From contig CAYWHE010000032.1 in assembly GCA_964458125.1 (NCBI GenBank), positions 1-26,566 on the forward strand: a stretch of 26,566 nt of DNA. The letters are read 5' to 3'. This DNA comes from CAYWHE01 sp964458125 (GTDB lineage: Bacteria; Bacteroidota; Bacteroidia; AKYH767-A; OLB10). Positions within the stretch are counted from its first letter, which is position 1. Each line of letters begins with the position of its first letter. Below the pieces are notes generated by a model. It had not been told where the DNA came from, ran no database searches, and saw only the letters and a program-made list of their open reading frames with translations. Below, piece by piece: positions 1 to 9,482 of this stretch. A program made the translations under genes and the position numbers.

Positions 1-3000
1 GGTAAATTCCGCTGGCCACCATGATGCCCTTTTCATTCTTTAAATCCCAGTCAATATAGGTACTGCTGTTATCCAGACCGATTCCTCCTTTGGTATTGTC
101 AGCCTGTTCAGCCCTGGTAAACCTGCGGATCAGGGTGCCGTTGGTGGTAAATACGGAAACCTTACACTCGGAAGGAAGATTGACTATCCTGATCCGGTTG
201 TCAACCTGCCCGATCAACCCCGTGGTGCCCTCATATCCGGAAATGGCATAATACGGATTCGGCACCACATTGATATTGGTAAGCGCTTCGGCCAGGGCAG
301 TGGCATTATTACTGGATGAAACCAGGTTGTCCGTCTTGAACTTATACATCGGAATAAAATTATTCTGAGGTACAGGAGTGACCACGTTACCGGGTCCCAG
401 GAATGTCAGCGTGCTGGCATCGGTTGTAAATGTTGATCCGGCGGTTAAAGCGTTTCCATTATAGGTAATGGTATTGTCAACTACCTGGTAAGTGGTGTTG
501 GGCAACAGGCTGCGGGTGCTGATGGTCTTTGAAATATAAGACTTGTAGTTTTTGGCAACCCGCAGGCGGATCCTGACATCACCAGGAGGTACAAACATTT
601 CGCCCGCTTTTGGTTTTACCTTCTCGGCAACAGTCAGCGGAATATTCACCCAGATGGCATCCTTCCAGACGTTCCTGCGCAGTGCGCTGTTGTTTGTCCG
701 GGCTGCTGAATCCAGGAAGGAATAAATGTATTTGCATCCGTCATAATGCGGTACATCCGTCGGGGAGTCATTATTATGGCCGAAGATATAGATATAATGC
801 ATGCCGCCGAAAACGGCATTAAATGCTGCATCGGCAATATCTGCCGTCGGGTTCCAGATCATATCCTGTCCGTTGTGCTCAAGCAATGCTGAATTTTCAC
901 CGAAAGCGATATTCAGCCTTTCTCCGGTCTCCAGGTTGATGGCATAACCCGGGAACCAGCTCATGCTGGAATCCGCATCATCATTGTCGGCGGAAGGAAA
1001 ATTCGCCACCCCGTTTTTATCCACGGAGGGAGATTTCCGGAGATCGCATTTTTTAGCCTGTCCGATACCGGCTCCGATATCATCGGTTTCAATAACAGCG
1101 GCCCGGCTCCATTTCGACTTATCGCTTGTAAGCACGACATCCACGCTGGCCAGGTTGGAAAACTTGTTCAGTATTTCCAAACCGGGTCCGTTCCATTTTG
1201 GCCCTCCGGGATCGGAAGTACATAATTTAAACGGAGCCCACGTTCCTCCAATAACACTTTCATAAACCTGTCCGTCATCCAGGCCGATGTAATCCTTGGG
1301 GGCGACAGCGCTTGTTCCGCTGCGGATCCAGTTTTGAGGGGAATTCGCATCTACATCAGGCATACCAGTGAGCCACTGGTTGGAATTATCTGCGTAGGTC
1401 ATATCCGCTTCGAGGAATCCGTTGTTGATGGACCCTGCAGCTCCGGGTTCCAATACGGTATGAATATTGGCCGATAAACCCCACTCCGGCATTAATTGCT
1501 CATAAATTTTAGATATGGCTTTGTCTGCTGTGGCCAGATCAGTCGATTTTAATTCCTGCATCTGCCAGATACTGGTATCGTTGACGCCGCTGAATTTGGT
1601 TACAAATTCACCATTGGTCACCAAAACCGGATCAAATACTTTCACATCGATCGGCCCATGACCGCCAACATATTGGGGATAATAAGAACGGTGATCGGGA
1701 GCGGCAAGAATTTCATCCTCTGTCGATTTCAGGAGGTCAAGTACAAGTCCTCCGTTACCCTGTCCGTCAATACGTTGCAGGATGGGTCCGTCACCATATT
1801 CTGAATTCAGGTAGGTGCCGCCGATTTCAGGCGTTGTAGAATGCGGAATGGCGCTGTAAACTTTAATGTTGTTTCTTCCCTGGAGATAGGGCTTTTTCTG
1901 ACCATCCAGACCATTGGGATCGTTCGGATTGAATTTCTTATACTCGTTAAAGGCATAGGAAATGGCCATGAAATAATAGGTTTTGTGATTCACCAGCCTG
2001 GTGCTTCCGCTGGCAAAAGCATCCGACTTAATGGAAAAACTGTGGCTGATGCCCAGGTCGTTTCCATTCACTTTCTCAATAGGCACATTGGCGCCCAGGT
2101 TCTGATCATAATCATAATTGACCAGTTGGGTGATGCCGTCACGGATATCGAACTGGGCAACCAGCCGGGCTCTGTCCGGATCGTCCAGATCGGCCACCGT
2201 AGCTGTATAATCACGAAGCTGATAAATTTTATACCCCTGGAAGTCATAATATTTCAGTGAATCAGCCACGCCAACAATGGTCGGATCCTGGGCGTGATAC
2301 AGTTCTATCGAAGAAGTGTCGGTATTGACAAGGGAGAATATCAGTTCATTTTTAAGTTCACGGATAACCACCGGAGGAGCATCGGGTCCGTCCAGCAGTT
2401 TAAAGCAATTGTCAAACAAAGCCTGTGCTTTGTCATCGGCTTGTTTCATCAACTCAATTCCCGCCTGAACACCACCCTGGTTGGCACGGGACCAGACCAC
2501 ACCGGTGGTAACGTAATTGACAGCTCCGGGCAACAGGGTAAAGGTACCGGCCGACTGTATAAACCGCCTGTCTTCAGGCTGGTTACCGGCTGTTACTTCA
2601 GTCCATGGTCCGTTGGATGCATTTAAAGCAGAATCCGTATCATCCGGAAACATATAATTACACAAGGGGTTCGCCGGATCGCGCCCGTCTCCTCCGTAGG
2701 TCAGCGGAATTCCATCCAGCCAGGTTCCTTTCAGGTAATTGTAAAAGTCTGTAAAGCCATTGGGATTGCCGTTGGGAGAGTTATTGACGTTATTGTAATA
2801 AACAAACTTCGACATGATAATCTGTTCCTGGAGTACATTATCCGGAACGGCAACGGATAATCCTGCTGAATCAAGATACGTGCAATCCAGGCAACCGTCC
2901 TTATCATTATCAATTCCATCACCGGGATCGGCAAGGGGACCCTGGAAGAAATCCACCCCGCAGGAGGGAGGATTCACGCCATAACCGGTTGCACCTTCAT

Positions 3001-4024
3001 CATCGGCATCACCGTTATATACGTAGCCAAGTCCGCGGTTGACATCGCAACCCACATAGTCATCAACGGCATTACCCAGATCCGGGTCAACCCATTGTCC
3101 AAAATAAGTGGAGTTCAGCGTGGTGGTTCCCCGGTTGATGATCTGGTATTTGTAAAATGTCATGTTGTTGATTTCGTCATTCGTATTAAAACCGAAGGCC
3201 TGGGCGCGTACTTCAAGCCCGATCGGATCCGAAGCGGTTTCGGAGTGAATATTGCCGACATCATTAAATACCCACCAGAGATTTTTATCACCGAAAAGGT
3301 AATCGTTGCAGACAAGCTGATCGTATCCGGGTACCAGTGAAGGAAAGTTTCCGTTCAGGTTATACCCCGGGTAATCACCATTATCAGGATCATAAACGCC
3401 ATCACCATTGGCATCATGAAAGGGCGCCAGGAAGGCCCCCTGCAGTTTATTGATATCCCCGTTACCTGGCCAGGATTGAATGGCCGATGTCACAGAAGCA
3501 GGAACAGAGTTCTTATCGGCAAGGTACTTTACCACATCTTCTTTCGTGGTAACAAAGTGCTTATCGTAAGCATTACAAACGGCCGTTTCAATGGAAATAC
3601 TTACCGTATCAATGGGTCCGGTCCAGTAGTCATTACCCGTCTGGCGGTAAGTTTGACCGGCCACCTTGACATTTCCTCCCTGGTCGATGCCGCCGATCCA
3701 TAACGCACCCGAGAAAATGGAAGTCTTTCCGGTACCTTTTGGGATTTCATATTTGGCATTGGCCAGATCCCACCACATATCGCTGGCGCCAAGAATACGG
3801 GCACGAACGTTATTCACATCCAGATCGGTCGCTGCCGTCGGGTTCGGACAGGTGGCCGTGACATGAAGCGGGTGAAGCTTTTGTCCGTTTCCACCCGGAG
3901 GCGGCTGTATGCCGGGATTTTCTTTGGCACTTGCATGAAGCCCCGTCAACAATAAACCACAAGCTAAAATGGTTTTGGAAGCCTGGTAAAATGTCATATT
4001 ATTTTTCATGTTGTTTGTTTTCAT
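1..4024 (-). CDS. Very large secreted protein with FlgD-like/type IX-type C-terminal region (3' end outside window)
   Basis: One minus-strand frame stays open from the ATG at 4024 to the left edge, about 1,341 codons with no stop, so the C-terminus is missing. The start could also be the ATG at 4009; both precede a signal peptide with hydrophobic core ILACGLLLTGL and cleavage near HASA-K. The body is rich in Asn, Asp, Gly and Tyr. It contains two acidic, calcium-loop-like stretches, DANGDGVYDPDNGD (around residue 205) and DPGDGIDNDKDG (around residue 370), resembling EF-hand or thrombospondin-3 repeats. The last visible residues include VVPNPYYAISGYEG, then IRIVNLP and GIMVASGIY. This is the usual form of a FlgD-Ig-like or type IX secretion C-terminal region. 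It starts 13 bp after the TonB receptor stop, so the two are surely co-transcribed. Export to the cell surface is inferred; the exact role is unknown. The diagnostic C-terminal tail is not visible. Confidence 0.88.
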   Translation of the reverse strand, partial: MKTNNMKNNMTFYQASKTILACGLLLTGLHASAKENPGIQPPPGGNGQKLHPLHVTATCPNPTAATDLDVNNVRARILGASDMWWDLANAKYEIPKGTGKTSIFSGALWIGGIDQGGNVKVAGQTYRQTGNDYWTGPIDTVSISIETAVCNAYDKHFVTTKEDVVKYLADKNSVPASVTSAIQSWPGNGDINKLQGAFLAPFHDANGDGVYDPDNGDYPGYNLNGNFPSLVPGYDQLVCNDYLFGDKNLWWVFNDVGNIHSETASDPIGLEVRAQAFGFNTNDEINNMTFYKYQIINRGTTTLNSTYFGQWVDPDLGNAVDDYVGCDVNRGLGYVYNGDADDEGATGYGVNPPSCGVDFFQGPLADPGDGIDNDKDGCLDCTYLDSAGLSVAVPDNVLQEQIIMSKFVYYNNVNNSPNGNPNGFTDFYNYLKGTWLDGIPLTYGGDGRDPANPLCNYMFPDDTDSALNASNGPWTEVTAGNQPEDRRFIQSAGTFTLLPGAVNYVTTGVVWSRANQGGVQAGIELMKQADDKAQALFDNCFKLLDGPDAPPVVIRELKNELIFSLVNTDTSSIELYHAQDPTIVGVADSLKYYDFQGYKIYQLRDYTATVADLDDPDRARLVAQFDIRDGITQLVNYDYDQNLGANVPIEKVNGNDLGISHSFSIKSDAFASGSTRLVNHKTYYFMAISYAFNEYKKFNPNDPNGLDGQKKPYLQGRNNIKVYSAIPHSTTPEIGGTYLNSEYGDGPILQRIDGQGNGGLVLDLLKSTEDEILAAPDHRSYYPQYVGGHGPIDVKVFDPVLVTNGEFVTKFSGVNDTSIWQMQELKSTDLATADKAISKIYEQLMPEWGLSANIHTVLEPGAAGSINNGFLEADMTYADNSNQWLTGMPDVDANSPQNWIRSGTSAVAPKDYIGLDDGQVYESVIGGTWAPFKLCTSDPGGPKWNGPGLEILNKFSNLASVDVVLTSDKSKWSRAAVIETDDIGAGIGQAKKCDLRKSPSVDKNGVANFPSADNDDADSSMSWFPGYAINLETGERLNIAFGENSALLEHNGQDMIWNPTADIADAAFNAVFGGMHYIYIFGHNNDSPTDVPHYDGCKYIYSFLDSAARTNNSALRRNVWKDAIWVNIPLTVAEKVKPKAGEMFVPPGDVRIRLRVAKNYKSYISKTISTRSLLPNTTYQVVDNTITYNGNALTAGSTFTTDASTLTFLGPGNVVTPVPQNNFIPMYKFKTDNLVSSSNNATALAEALTNINVVPNPYYAISGYEGTTGLIGQVDNRIRIVNLPSECKVSVFTTNGTLIRRFTRAEQADNTKGGIGLDNSSTYIDWDLKNEKGIMVASGIY

Positions 4025-4037
4025 TTTAATTTATCCG

Positions 4038-7000
4038 TTAAAAGTCAAGCCTGACACCCAGCCGTATACGTCTTGGAATACTGTAGTTATCAGGGTTGTT
4101 GACCCTCGCTGCATATAAATCCCTGTAGGATTCAGGATCCGTGGTGCTGTTGATAACAGACTGGAACTGCGGTGCTGATAAATAGCCGTCATCGTCCGGA
4201 ACTCCGGTAGCTTTGTAAACGGTCAGCACATTTTTGCGGTTCAGCAGGTTTTGTACCTGTATGTATACGTTCAGGGTGGCGGTTTTCTTTTTCTCGGATT
4301 TTCCGAATTTCAGGTTGAAGTCCTTGTCGAGTTTGGCATCGATCCTGAACTGCCAGGGTAACCTGGAGCCGTTTACGCTGCCATCCAGTACGCCGGAAGC
4401 AATCTGCTGCAATCCGATGTTGCCAGCCTGGTTGGTGATGGTTTTCTCTGCAGAATAAGGTGTTCCGGAACCCGTCTTCAGGATGACATTCAGGCCTGTA
4501 TTGGCCAGGAGTTGCGTCTTACCTATAACGGGACCGTTATAATCCTTTCCTTCCAGGTAGCGGAAATCAAAGGTGACGTTGATGGCATGACGCTGGTCAA
4601 AGTCAAGGGGAGCAATGGATTGCAGGTTGCCCAGGTTATTCTGAATAAGCCTGTTGCTGCTCTGGTCACCGGAACCCGTACCATCGGCAAACTGGAGCGT
4701 GTAGGTGGCCGTTAACCGGGTATTCAGGGTTCTCCTCAGGTCATACCCGATGGAAAGACCTTTCACGGTTCCAAAATCGAAATTGGCGTAGGTAATATAA
4801 TTTTTCGGAAATGCACCGATGATTTGCTTTTCCTGGATCTGGTTTTTCAATTCCCGGTAAAATGCGGAAATCGTAATGGCTGAACTTTTGGAAATAGCCT
4901 GTTTGAAACCAAGTTCATAATCCGTGGTACGTTCCGGTTTGAGGGCTGGATTGTTGAGAATGGCGCCTACGTTATCTTCCAGAAAGTAGTATGCGGAAGG
5001 ATCGCTCCTTAACCTGTCCGGAGGACGCTGGGTCAGAATGTCATAGTGCGCGAAGAACTGGGCCACATCGGAGATGGGGAATGAAAATGCTATACGGGGC
5101 ATGATGTTGATCTGGGGATCATAATCCTTGAAACTCTGATCGGGATCAAATTCGTCCTTCTTGATACCGCCTGTGGCCAGGTTGGTATTCACCAGCCAGG
5201 GAGCCAGGTTGGATCCCAGTAACCCGGGATCTGAAATCTGGTTACCGCTGGCATCGTACCAGGTGTCGCCATCACGATAACCGATTATATTGGATGCAGC
5301 AGGAGCATTTTTATCGGAAACGTAAACCACATAATCATCACCGATATTGGAGGGATGACTGCTGCCAACTTCTCCGGCTGTCTTGGTTGCAAACAGGGAA
5401 TATTTGTCTTTCAATACCTTTTGGTTGGCATCGAAACGGTCAATACGAACGCCGATGTTAAAGATCAGGTCGTTGATGGCGAATTTATCCTGTATGTAAC
5501 CGGCCATGTAAATAGGGCGGAAAGCGCCAATTGGCCGTGTCTTGTTGCCATAATCATCTTCTGCTGTCCAGAACTCCTTAAAGGTGGGGTCTTTCTTTTG
5601 AAGATCGCCTTTGAAGTCATATCCGTAATAACCGATATAGGCATTACCATCATTCAGCAATTCATCGGCGGTGAACAGGTCGAGGGAATAGTTATCCGGG
5701 CCATAACGGTCAATATCCACAAAATCAGTAAGCCCAAGGCCTAACTGCTGCCTGACATTTTCATAAAAACCGGGCTTGGTGGCATCGCCGTTATAAAGGC
5801 GCGGATGAAAAATGGTGTCTCCGGTAACGGAAGCGATATCCGTGTTCACATCCAGCTGGGAGCAATACCGGTTTGCCCGGCTGCGCATATAACCCCAAAG
5901 ACCAATTGGATTCACACCAAAATTCCGGTCCACACGCTGCTCGTATTCAATACCAAAAGTGATGGCGTGATTTTTAACATCGGCGGAGGCCAGACCGCTT
6001 ACCCTGAACTGGGTCTGATCGGTTTTGCGGTAGAGATTGAAGATGGTTCCCGGGCTCTGCCAGATGGAATAAACCGGGTTGCCATTGGAACCATTGATGA
6101 GTCCGCCTTCACTCAAAACCTGTGATGAGTTGATGACATCATTGTTGACGAAATTATAATATTGAATGGTATAGCTTTCCAGAAGAGGATTGCCTCCACC
6201 GGGGGTAAAGGCATACAGGGTGTCCTGGGGCAGTGCAATCTGCTCTACCTTACCGGTGATGGAGTCTATGCCAAACTGGTTATCGGTTAAGCCCTTATAT
6301 TGGGTAAAGGTGCCCAGCCATCCGTAACGGAACAGGTTATCACGATGTTCTTCACTTTCATTGATAATTCTCCTCCTGGTGTAGTCAGCCTGAATGGAAT
6401 AATAAGCATTTTTTATGACACTGGCTGATTTCTCCTTGGAATCCGATTTTCCGAATTTCTGCGTGATCCGTCCGAATACCCTCCAGGTATTATCGGAAAC
6501 TCTTGGCAGTCCATAGGGATTCAACAATTCATAATTAAGTCCGCTTCCTACGTCGGAGTAAGCATGCCTTTTTTCGAGACTTCCTGAACCGCCGATGGCA
6601 AGTGTCAGATTTTTCAAAACCTGGAACTGGAACTTTCCGTTAAAGTTAAAGGCGTTTTTATCGTTATTGGGTTTTGCCTTGATTTCTTCCAGATCATCGG
6701 CATGGATATAATTGGCGCTTTGTACATAACCGACACCAAGGGGGGAAATGGTTAAAGGATTATCTACAATCTGATTGTATTTTTCATCCTTCACCTTATA
6801 TATAGGTACGGCTGCCGGATCTGCATCACGCTCACGCTGGAATTCACCGGAAAGGAAAAAGTCCACCACAGGGCTTTTCGTTCCGTCGGCATTCTTTTTC
6901 GAATAAATGGGTCCGGAGAGATTGGCTGCAACCAGATTATATCCATATTTATCAAACAACTCAGACGTCACGTATTCAATACCCCCTGAATATTCCCGGG

Positions 7001-7682
7001 ATGGTCCACGTGTGGAAATCGCAATAACACCACCCGTATTATCACCATATTGAGCCGGAACCCCGCCCTGTACAACCGTGATCTGTTCTACTCCTGCCTG
7101 TGGAAGCCGGGTGGATCCACGAACCTTTATTCCGTCAATGTAGTAGGTTGTGGCATTATCCCTGGAACCCCTGATATTCAGGGCATCTCCTTCGTCCTTC
7201 TGAAATACTCCCGCAGTTGTCGCGGCTACAGCACGAACATCGCGGGTGGGAGCCGCCTGGATTTCCTCCTGGGTTATGGTAGTCTGGGTAGATGGGTTTC
7301 CTTTATCAATCAGGGGAACCTTGTATTCGGTAATGTCAATCTGGGTAATATCAACTGCACCCTTGGGCATCTTGATGTCCTGAAAAGTAATCTTATCCGC
7401 AGAAACCAAAACTCCCTTTACTTCTGCAGAGGAATAACCAACAAAAGAAGCCTTTAAATCATACTTTCCCGGATTTAAAGGCTTGATTGTAAAATTACCA
7501 TCAAAATCAGTCTGGGCACCGCCTGCCTGGGTGCCATTCAATTCTACTATGACGTTTGCAAATGGCAATGGCTCGTTGGTGGTTTTATCGAGCACTTTAC
7601 CTTTGATTGATCCCGTCTGGGCATAAACTGTCCAGCCGGAAACAATAAGCAGGAATGTTGCAAGGTAAAAGTTTCTAAACAT
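4038..7682 (-). CDS. TonB-dependent outer-membrane receptor (SusC/CarboxypepD-reg type)
   Basis: This 1,214-residue outer-membrane receptor should move a ligand across the outer membrane using TonB energy. It has a signal peptide (residues 1-21, ending VYAQ). A carboxypeptidase-regulatory-like beta-sandwich follows at about 23-108 (GSIKGKVLDKTTNEPLPFAN, later FVGYSSAEVKGV). The plug domain at about 130-235 contains LNIRGSRDNATTYYIDGIKV and VVQGGVPAQYGDNTGGVIAI. The long beta-barrel ends in RRIRLGVRLDF with a terminal Phe, as expected for barrel assembly. A promoter-like element lies upstream and the large secreted protein follows after 13 bp, so the two form a receptor/secreted-partner unit. 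No SusD homologue is seen next to it, so it is not a standard polysaccharide-utilisation pair. The substrate cannot be read from sequence. Confidence 0.95.
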   Translation of the reverse strand: MFRNFYLATFLLIVSGWTVYAQTGSIKGKVLDKTTNEPLPFANVIVELNGTQAGGAQTDFDGNFTIKPLNPGKYDLKASFVGYSSAEVKGVLVSADKITFQDIKMPKGAVDITQIDITEYKVPLIDKGNPSTQTTITQEEIQAAPTRDVRAVAATTAGVFQKDEGDALNIRGSRDNATTYYIDGIKVRGSTRLPQAGVEQITVVQGGVPAQYGDNTGGVIAISTRGPSREYSGGIEYVTSELFDKYGYNLVAANLSGPIYSKKNADGTKSPVVDFFLSGEFQRERDADPAAVPIYKVKDEKYNQIVDNPLTISPLGVGYVQSANYIHADDLEEIKAKPNNDKNAFNFNGKFQFQVLKNLTLAIGGSGSLEKRHAYSDVGSGLNYELLNPYGLPRVSDNTWRVFGRITQKFGKSDSKEKSASVIKNAYYSIQADYTRRRIINESEEHRDNLFRYGWLGTFTQYKGLTDNQFGIDSITGKVEQIALPQDTLYAFTPGGGNPLLESYTIQYYNFVNNDVINSSQVLSEGGLINGSNGNPVYSIWQSPGTIFNLYRKTDQTQFRVSGLASADVKNHAITFGIEYEQRVDRNFGVNPIGLWGYMRSRANRYCSQLDVNTDIASVTGDTIFHPRLYNGDATKPGFYENVRQQLGLGLTDFVDIDRYGPDNYSLDLFTADELLNDGNAYIGYYGYDFKGDLQKKDPTFKEFWTAEDDYGNKTRPIGAFRPIYMAGYIQDKFAINDLIFNIGVRIDRFDANQKVLKDKYSLFATKTAGEVGSSHPSNIGDDYVVYVSDKNAPAASNIIGYRDGDTWYDASGNQISDPGLLGSNLAPWLVNTNLATGGIKKDEFDPDQSFKDYDPQINIMPRIAFSFPISDVAQFFAHYDILTQRPPDRLRSDPSAYYFLEDNVGAILNNPALKPERTTDYELGFKQAISKSSAITISAFYRELKNQIQEKQIIGAFPKNYITYANFDFGTVKGLSIGYDLRRTLNTRLTATYTLQFADGTGSGDQSSNRLIQNNLGNLQSIAPLDFDQRHAINVTFDFRYLEGKDYNGPVIGKTQLLANTGLNVILKTGSGTPYSAEKTITNQAGNIGLQQIASGVLDGSVNGSRLPWQFRIDAKLDKDFNLKFGKSEKKKTATLNVYIQVQNLLNRKNVLTVYKATGVPDDDGYLSAPQFQSVINSTTDPESYRDLYAARVNNPDNYSIPRRIRLGVRLDF

Positions 7683-7724
7683 AGGGATTGTTTTAGGTTA
7701 GTTGTTTGTTTTCATCAAGGGTGT

Positions 7725-7756
7725 CAAAGTAAAAGTATTTAAAATTAATTTCCAAA
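7725..7756 (-). promoter_or_regulatory. Candidate Bacteroidota promoter for the TonB receptor
   Basis: On the minus strand, TTTG (7753-7756) and TTACTTTG (7725-7732) are separated by 20 nt. This is close to the Bacteroidota pattern TTTG-N19-TAnnTTTG, with one mismatch in the -7 box (TT for TA). It lies in a very AT-rich gap and would give a leader of roughly 35 nt before the ATG at 7682. It is a motif match only. Confidence 0.5.
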
Positions 7757-7886
7757 ATTTAATTTTATTTTTACGGAAAGGTTACTTTTAAAATATTGAT
7801 TTTTTATCACCTGAAAAACATTTAAAATGTCGATAGGTCTCTGATTCTTAACTTGTTCAATTTTTTATTCAGCGCAATTGAAAAGT

Positions 7887-7902
7887 CACGTCTTCTGACG
7901 CG
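7887..7902 (-). terminator. Possible weak intrinsic terminator after the 7919 gene
   Basis: On the minus strand CGCGTC-AGAA-GACGTG can form a 6-bp stem (one G-T wobble) with a 4-nt loop, followed by ACTTTTC. It sits about 16 bp past the stop of the small membrane protein gene. The T-run is short, so this is tentative. Confidence 0.35.
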
Positions 7903-7918
7903 CGCGCGCAAATCCACC

Positions 7919-8335
7919 TTACCATTGTGGCCTTTTGAGAATCTCAGAAGCCAGGATGGCTTTCCGGATATCGGGCAGCCAGATGGACTGGCTGGTTGGC
8001 TCGGAGGTAGCCTCCAGATCGCCCGGACTGGTTTCTGCGGCCATCATTTCTTTTAAAAATGTAGTGTTATAGGCTTCGGTCACTTCCTGATTTTCCAACG
8101 CCACGGTTTTTCCTTCCTTTTCACGGGATCGCACGGGTTTCTTGTAGGAAGGCCCGGATTTCGGAACGACAGGTTTGGCAACGGGCCGGACCTGATTACT
8201 TTCAGTCTTTATTTCCGGCACCGGCAGGTTGATACGCGGTTTCCACATCCCGCTTTTTTTCTGCTGTCTGAATTTATAAATTATCCAGATGACCACAGCC
8301 ACCGTATAAAAGAGAATTTTAAAAAGATCTTCCAC
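7919..8335 (-). CDS. Small membrane-anchored hypothetical protein
   Basis: This 138-residue protein has one N-terminal membrane helix (about residues 5-20, ILFYTVAVVIWIIYKF) followed directly by basic residues (RQQKKSG). The polar tail should therefore face the cytoplasm. The tail is rich in Pro, Lys, Val and Glu and looks disordered up to about residue 85. A short helical segment near the C-terminus reads DIRKAILASEILKRPQW. The only workable start is GTG at 8335; an in-frame stop lies 21 nt upstream and there is no nearby ATG. It is similar in layout to short single-helix hypotheticals common in Bacteroidota, but I do not recognise a family. It stands alone between the receptor and the TPR genes. 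The 241 bp on its upstream side (8336-8576) hold no gene I can see. Confidence 0.72.
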   Translation of the reverse strand: MEDLFKILFYTVAVVIWIIYKFRQQKKSGMWKPRINLPVPEIKTESNQVRPVAKPVVPKSGPSYKKPVRSREKEGKTVALENQEVTEAYNTTFLKEMMAAETSPGDLEATSEPTSQSIWLPDIRKAILASEILKRPQW

Positions 8336-8576
8336 GGGGTAAAGATAAAAATGATTTCATTTGAAATTATAAGTCAGGGTAAAACCATACGGGGAATGCC
8401 TGGAAAAGTCTATAAGCCATAATTTTCAGAGGAATTCAGGATTAAAAAAAACTATAAAAGGTATGCAGAAAAAGGAAGAAAACGAAATGATAGGCAGGCT
8501 GCCCGGAAAGTTTGCCCCAATCGCAATTTCTTAATCCCTTCCTGCGTGCCTTTAAAATGAAGTTTCAAATGAATCC

Positions 8577-9155
8577 TTATTTCCTCAGATAGGATTCGAG
8601 GTTCTTCACTTCAAAACCCAATTGTCTGGCCAATTTGAAATTTTTCCCGGCATTGGCTTTATCCTTTAATTCAAAGTAATTCAGACCAATGTTATAAAAC
8701 ACTTCACCATCGTTGCTTTTTAATGCTGCCGCTTCTTCCAGATCAGCCATGGAACCTTCCAGGTCTCCCAAAACGGCTTTGGAGATACCCCGGACCAGGT
8801 AGGCTTCGGCGTAACAGGGATCCAGTATAATGGCTGAATCACAATCCAGGATGGAACCTTCCAACTGATCGGCATAGGAACGGGCCAGGCCCCGCGCATA
8901 ATAATATGCGGCCTGCCTGCCATCCTCCCGGATTGCAATGGTAAATAACTGAATGGCTTTGTGATAGTCCCTGGCTTTGGCCAGGTCTTTCCCCTGTTGA
9001 AAATAAGGATTGGCAGGAAACGATTTCGCTTCAGGTGTGCCGGCGAGCAATAAAAATCCATGCAGTACCATCAGGATGACCAGGGATAGCATAAGGATCA
9101 GGTGGAAAAGGAATTTCTCGCCTGTGGGTATACGATGAAGCAGGTTGCGTTTCAT
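8577..9155 (-). CDS. TPR-repeat protein, membrane-anchored or secreted (paralogue of 9483-10199)
   Basis: This 192-residue protein has an N-terminal hydrophobic segment (FLFHLILMLSLVILMVLHGF, about residues 16-35), either a signal peptide or an anchor. The rest is tetratricopeptide repeats of about 34 residues, for example YHKAIQLFTIAIREDG, AYYYARGLARSYA, AEAYLVRGISKAVLGDLEGS and EVFYNIGLNYFELKDKANAG. TPR units are protein-interaction scaffolds; no catalytic domain is present. I start at the ATG at 9155. The frame can be extended to a TTG at 9182, but that codon overlaps a perfect TAnnTTTG promoter element, which argues against it. It shares repeat order and the ending KQLGFE/RQLGFE with the next TPR gene, so the two are duplicates. 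The binding partner is unknown. Confidence 0.85.
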   Translation of the reverse strand: MKRNLLHRIPTGEKFLFHLILMLSLVILMVLHGFLLLAGTPEAKSFPANPYFQQGKDLAKARDYHKAIQLFTIAIREDGRQAAYYYARGLARSYADQLEGSILDCDSAIILDPCYAEAYLVRGISKAVLGDLEGSMADLEEAAALKSNDGEVFYNIGLNYFELKDKANAGKNFKLARQLGFEVKNLESYLRK

Positions 9156-9179
9156 GAGGTTGAATCCGGTTTGTTGTTG

Positions 9180-9187
9180 CAAACCTA
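9180..9187 (-). promoter_or_regulatory. -7 promoter element TAGGTTTG for the first TPR gene
   Basis: TAGGTTTG on the minus strand matches TAnnTTTG exactly and lies 24 bp upstream of the ATG at 9155, implying a leader of about 20 nt. I see no clear TTTG at the -33 position. Confidence 0.5.
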
Positions 9188-9482
9188 CTTCATCCCTAAG
9201 TTTGGGAACAGCGCCATTATTTTTCCGGCAGCACCTGATGAATTTCCGGCCGGGTTTATTGATTTCCCGGGACAGGAATGAAAATAATCAAGGGTATGAT
9301 CCCCGGGGCAAGCGCCAGTCGACTACGACTTTCACTTCGGACCTGGTCCTCGTATAAGTCAGGTCGAATGGAATAAAATGCCCGGCTTGAAGGCCGGGCT
9401 GAAAAGGAAAGTGTTGGTTTACAGGTTACTTTTTCGTCAGCATTTGATGAACCGTTGTGGAAACTGCAGCATCAGGAGGTGG
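9188..9482. other. Intergenic region between the TPR paralogues; no gene seen
   Basis: No convincing coding frame or RNA gene is visible here. The stretch holds a terminator-like hairpin (9380-9399) and a degenerate 26-nt direct repeat (9217-9242 and 9426-9451, 21 of 26 positions equal by eye). It also has small palindromes, CCCCGGGG near 9302 and GGACCTGGTCC near 9340. A tRNA was considered and not supported. Confidence 0.6.
9380..9399 (-). terminator. Intrinsic terminator-like hairpin after the second TPR gene
   Basis: Read on the minus strand, GCCCGGC-CTTCAA-GCCGGGC forms a perfect 7-bp GC-rich stem with a 6-nt loop, followed by ATTTTATTC. It lies about 80 bp past the stop of the 9483 gene, so it could separate the two TPR transcription units. 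Confidence 0.6.

Noticed and set aside
1841..2260. Plus-strand open frame of 139 residues inside the large secreted protein gene
   Set aside because: The minus strand is one continuous frame here with signal peptide and domain features; the plus frame is a shadow.
7899..7909. CGCGCGCGCGC run in an AT-rich gap, possible Z-DNA or recombination site
   Set aside because: It is only 11 bp of simple alternation with no repeat partner; interesting in contrast but without support for a function beyond the overlapping weak hairpin.
9240..9370. Possible tRNA or small RNA in the TPR spacer
   Set aside because: No cloverleaf, no proper T-loop sequence and no acceptor stem could be formed; only short palindromes are present.
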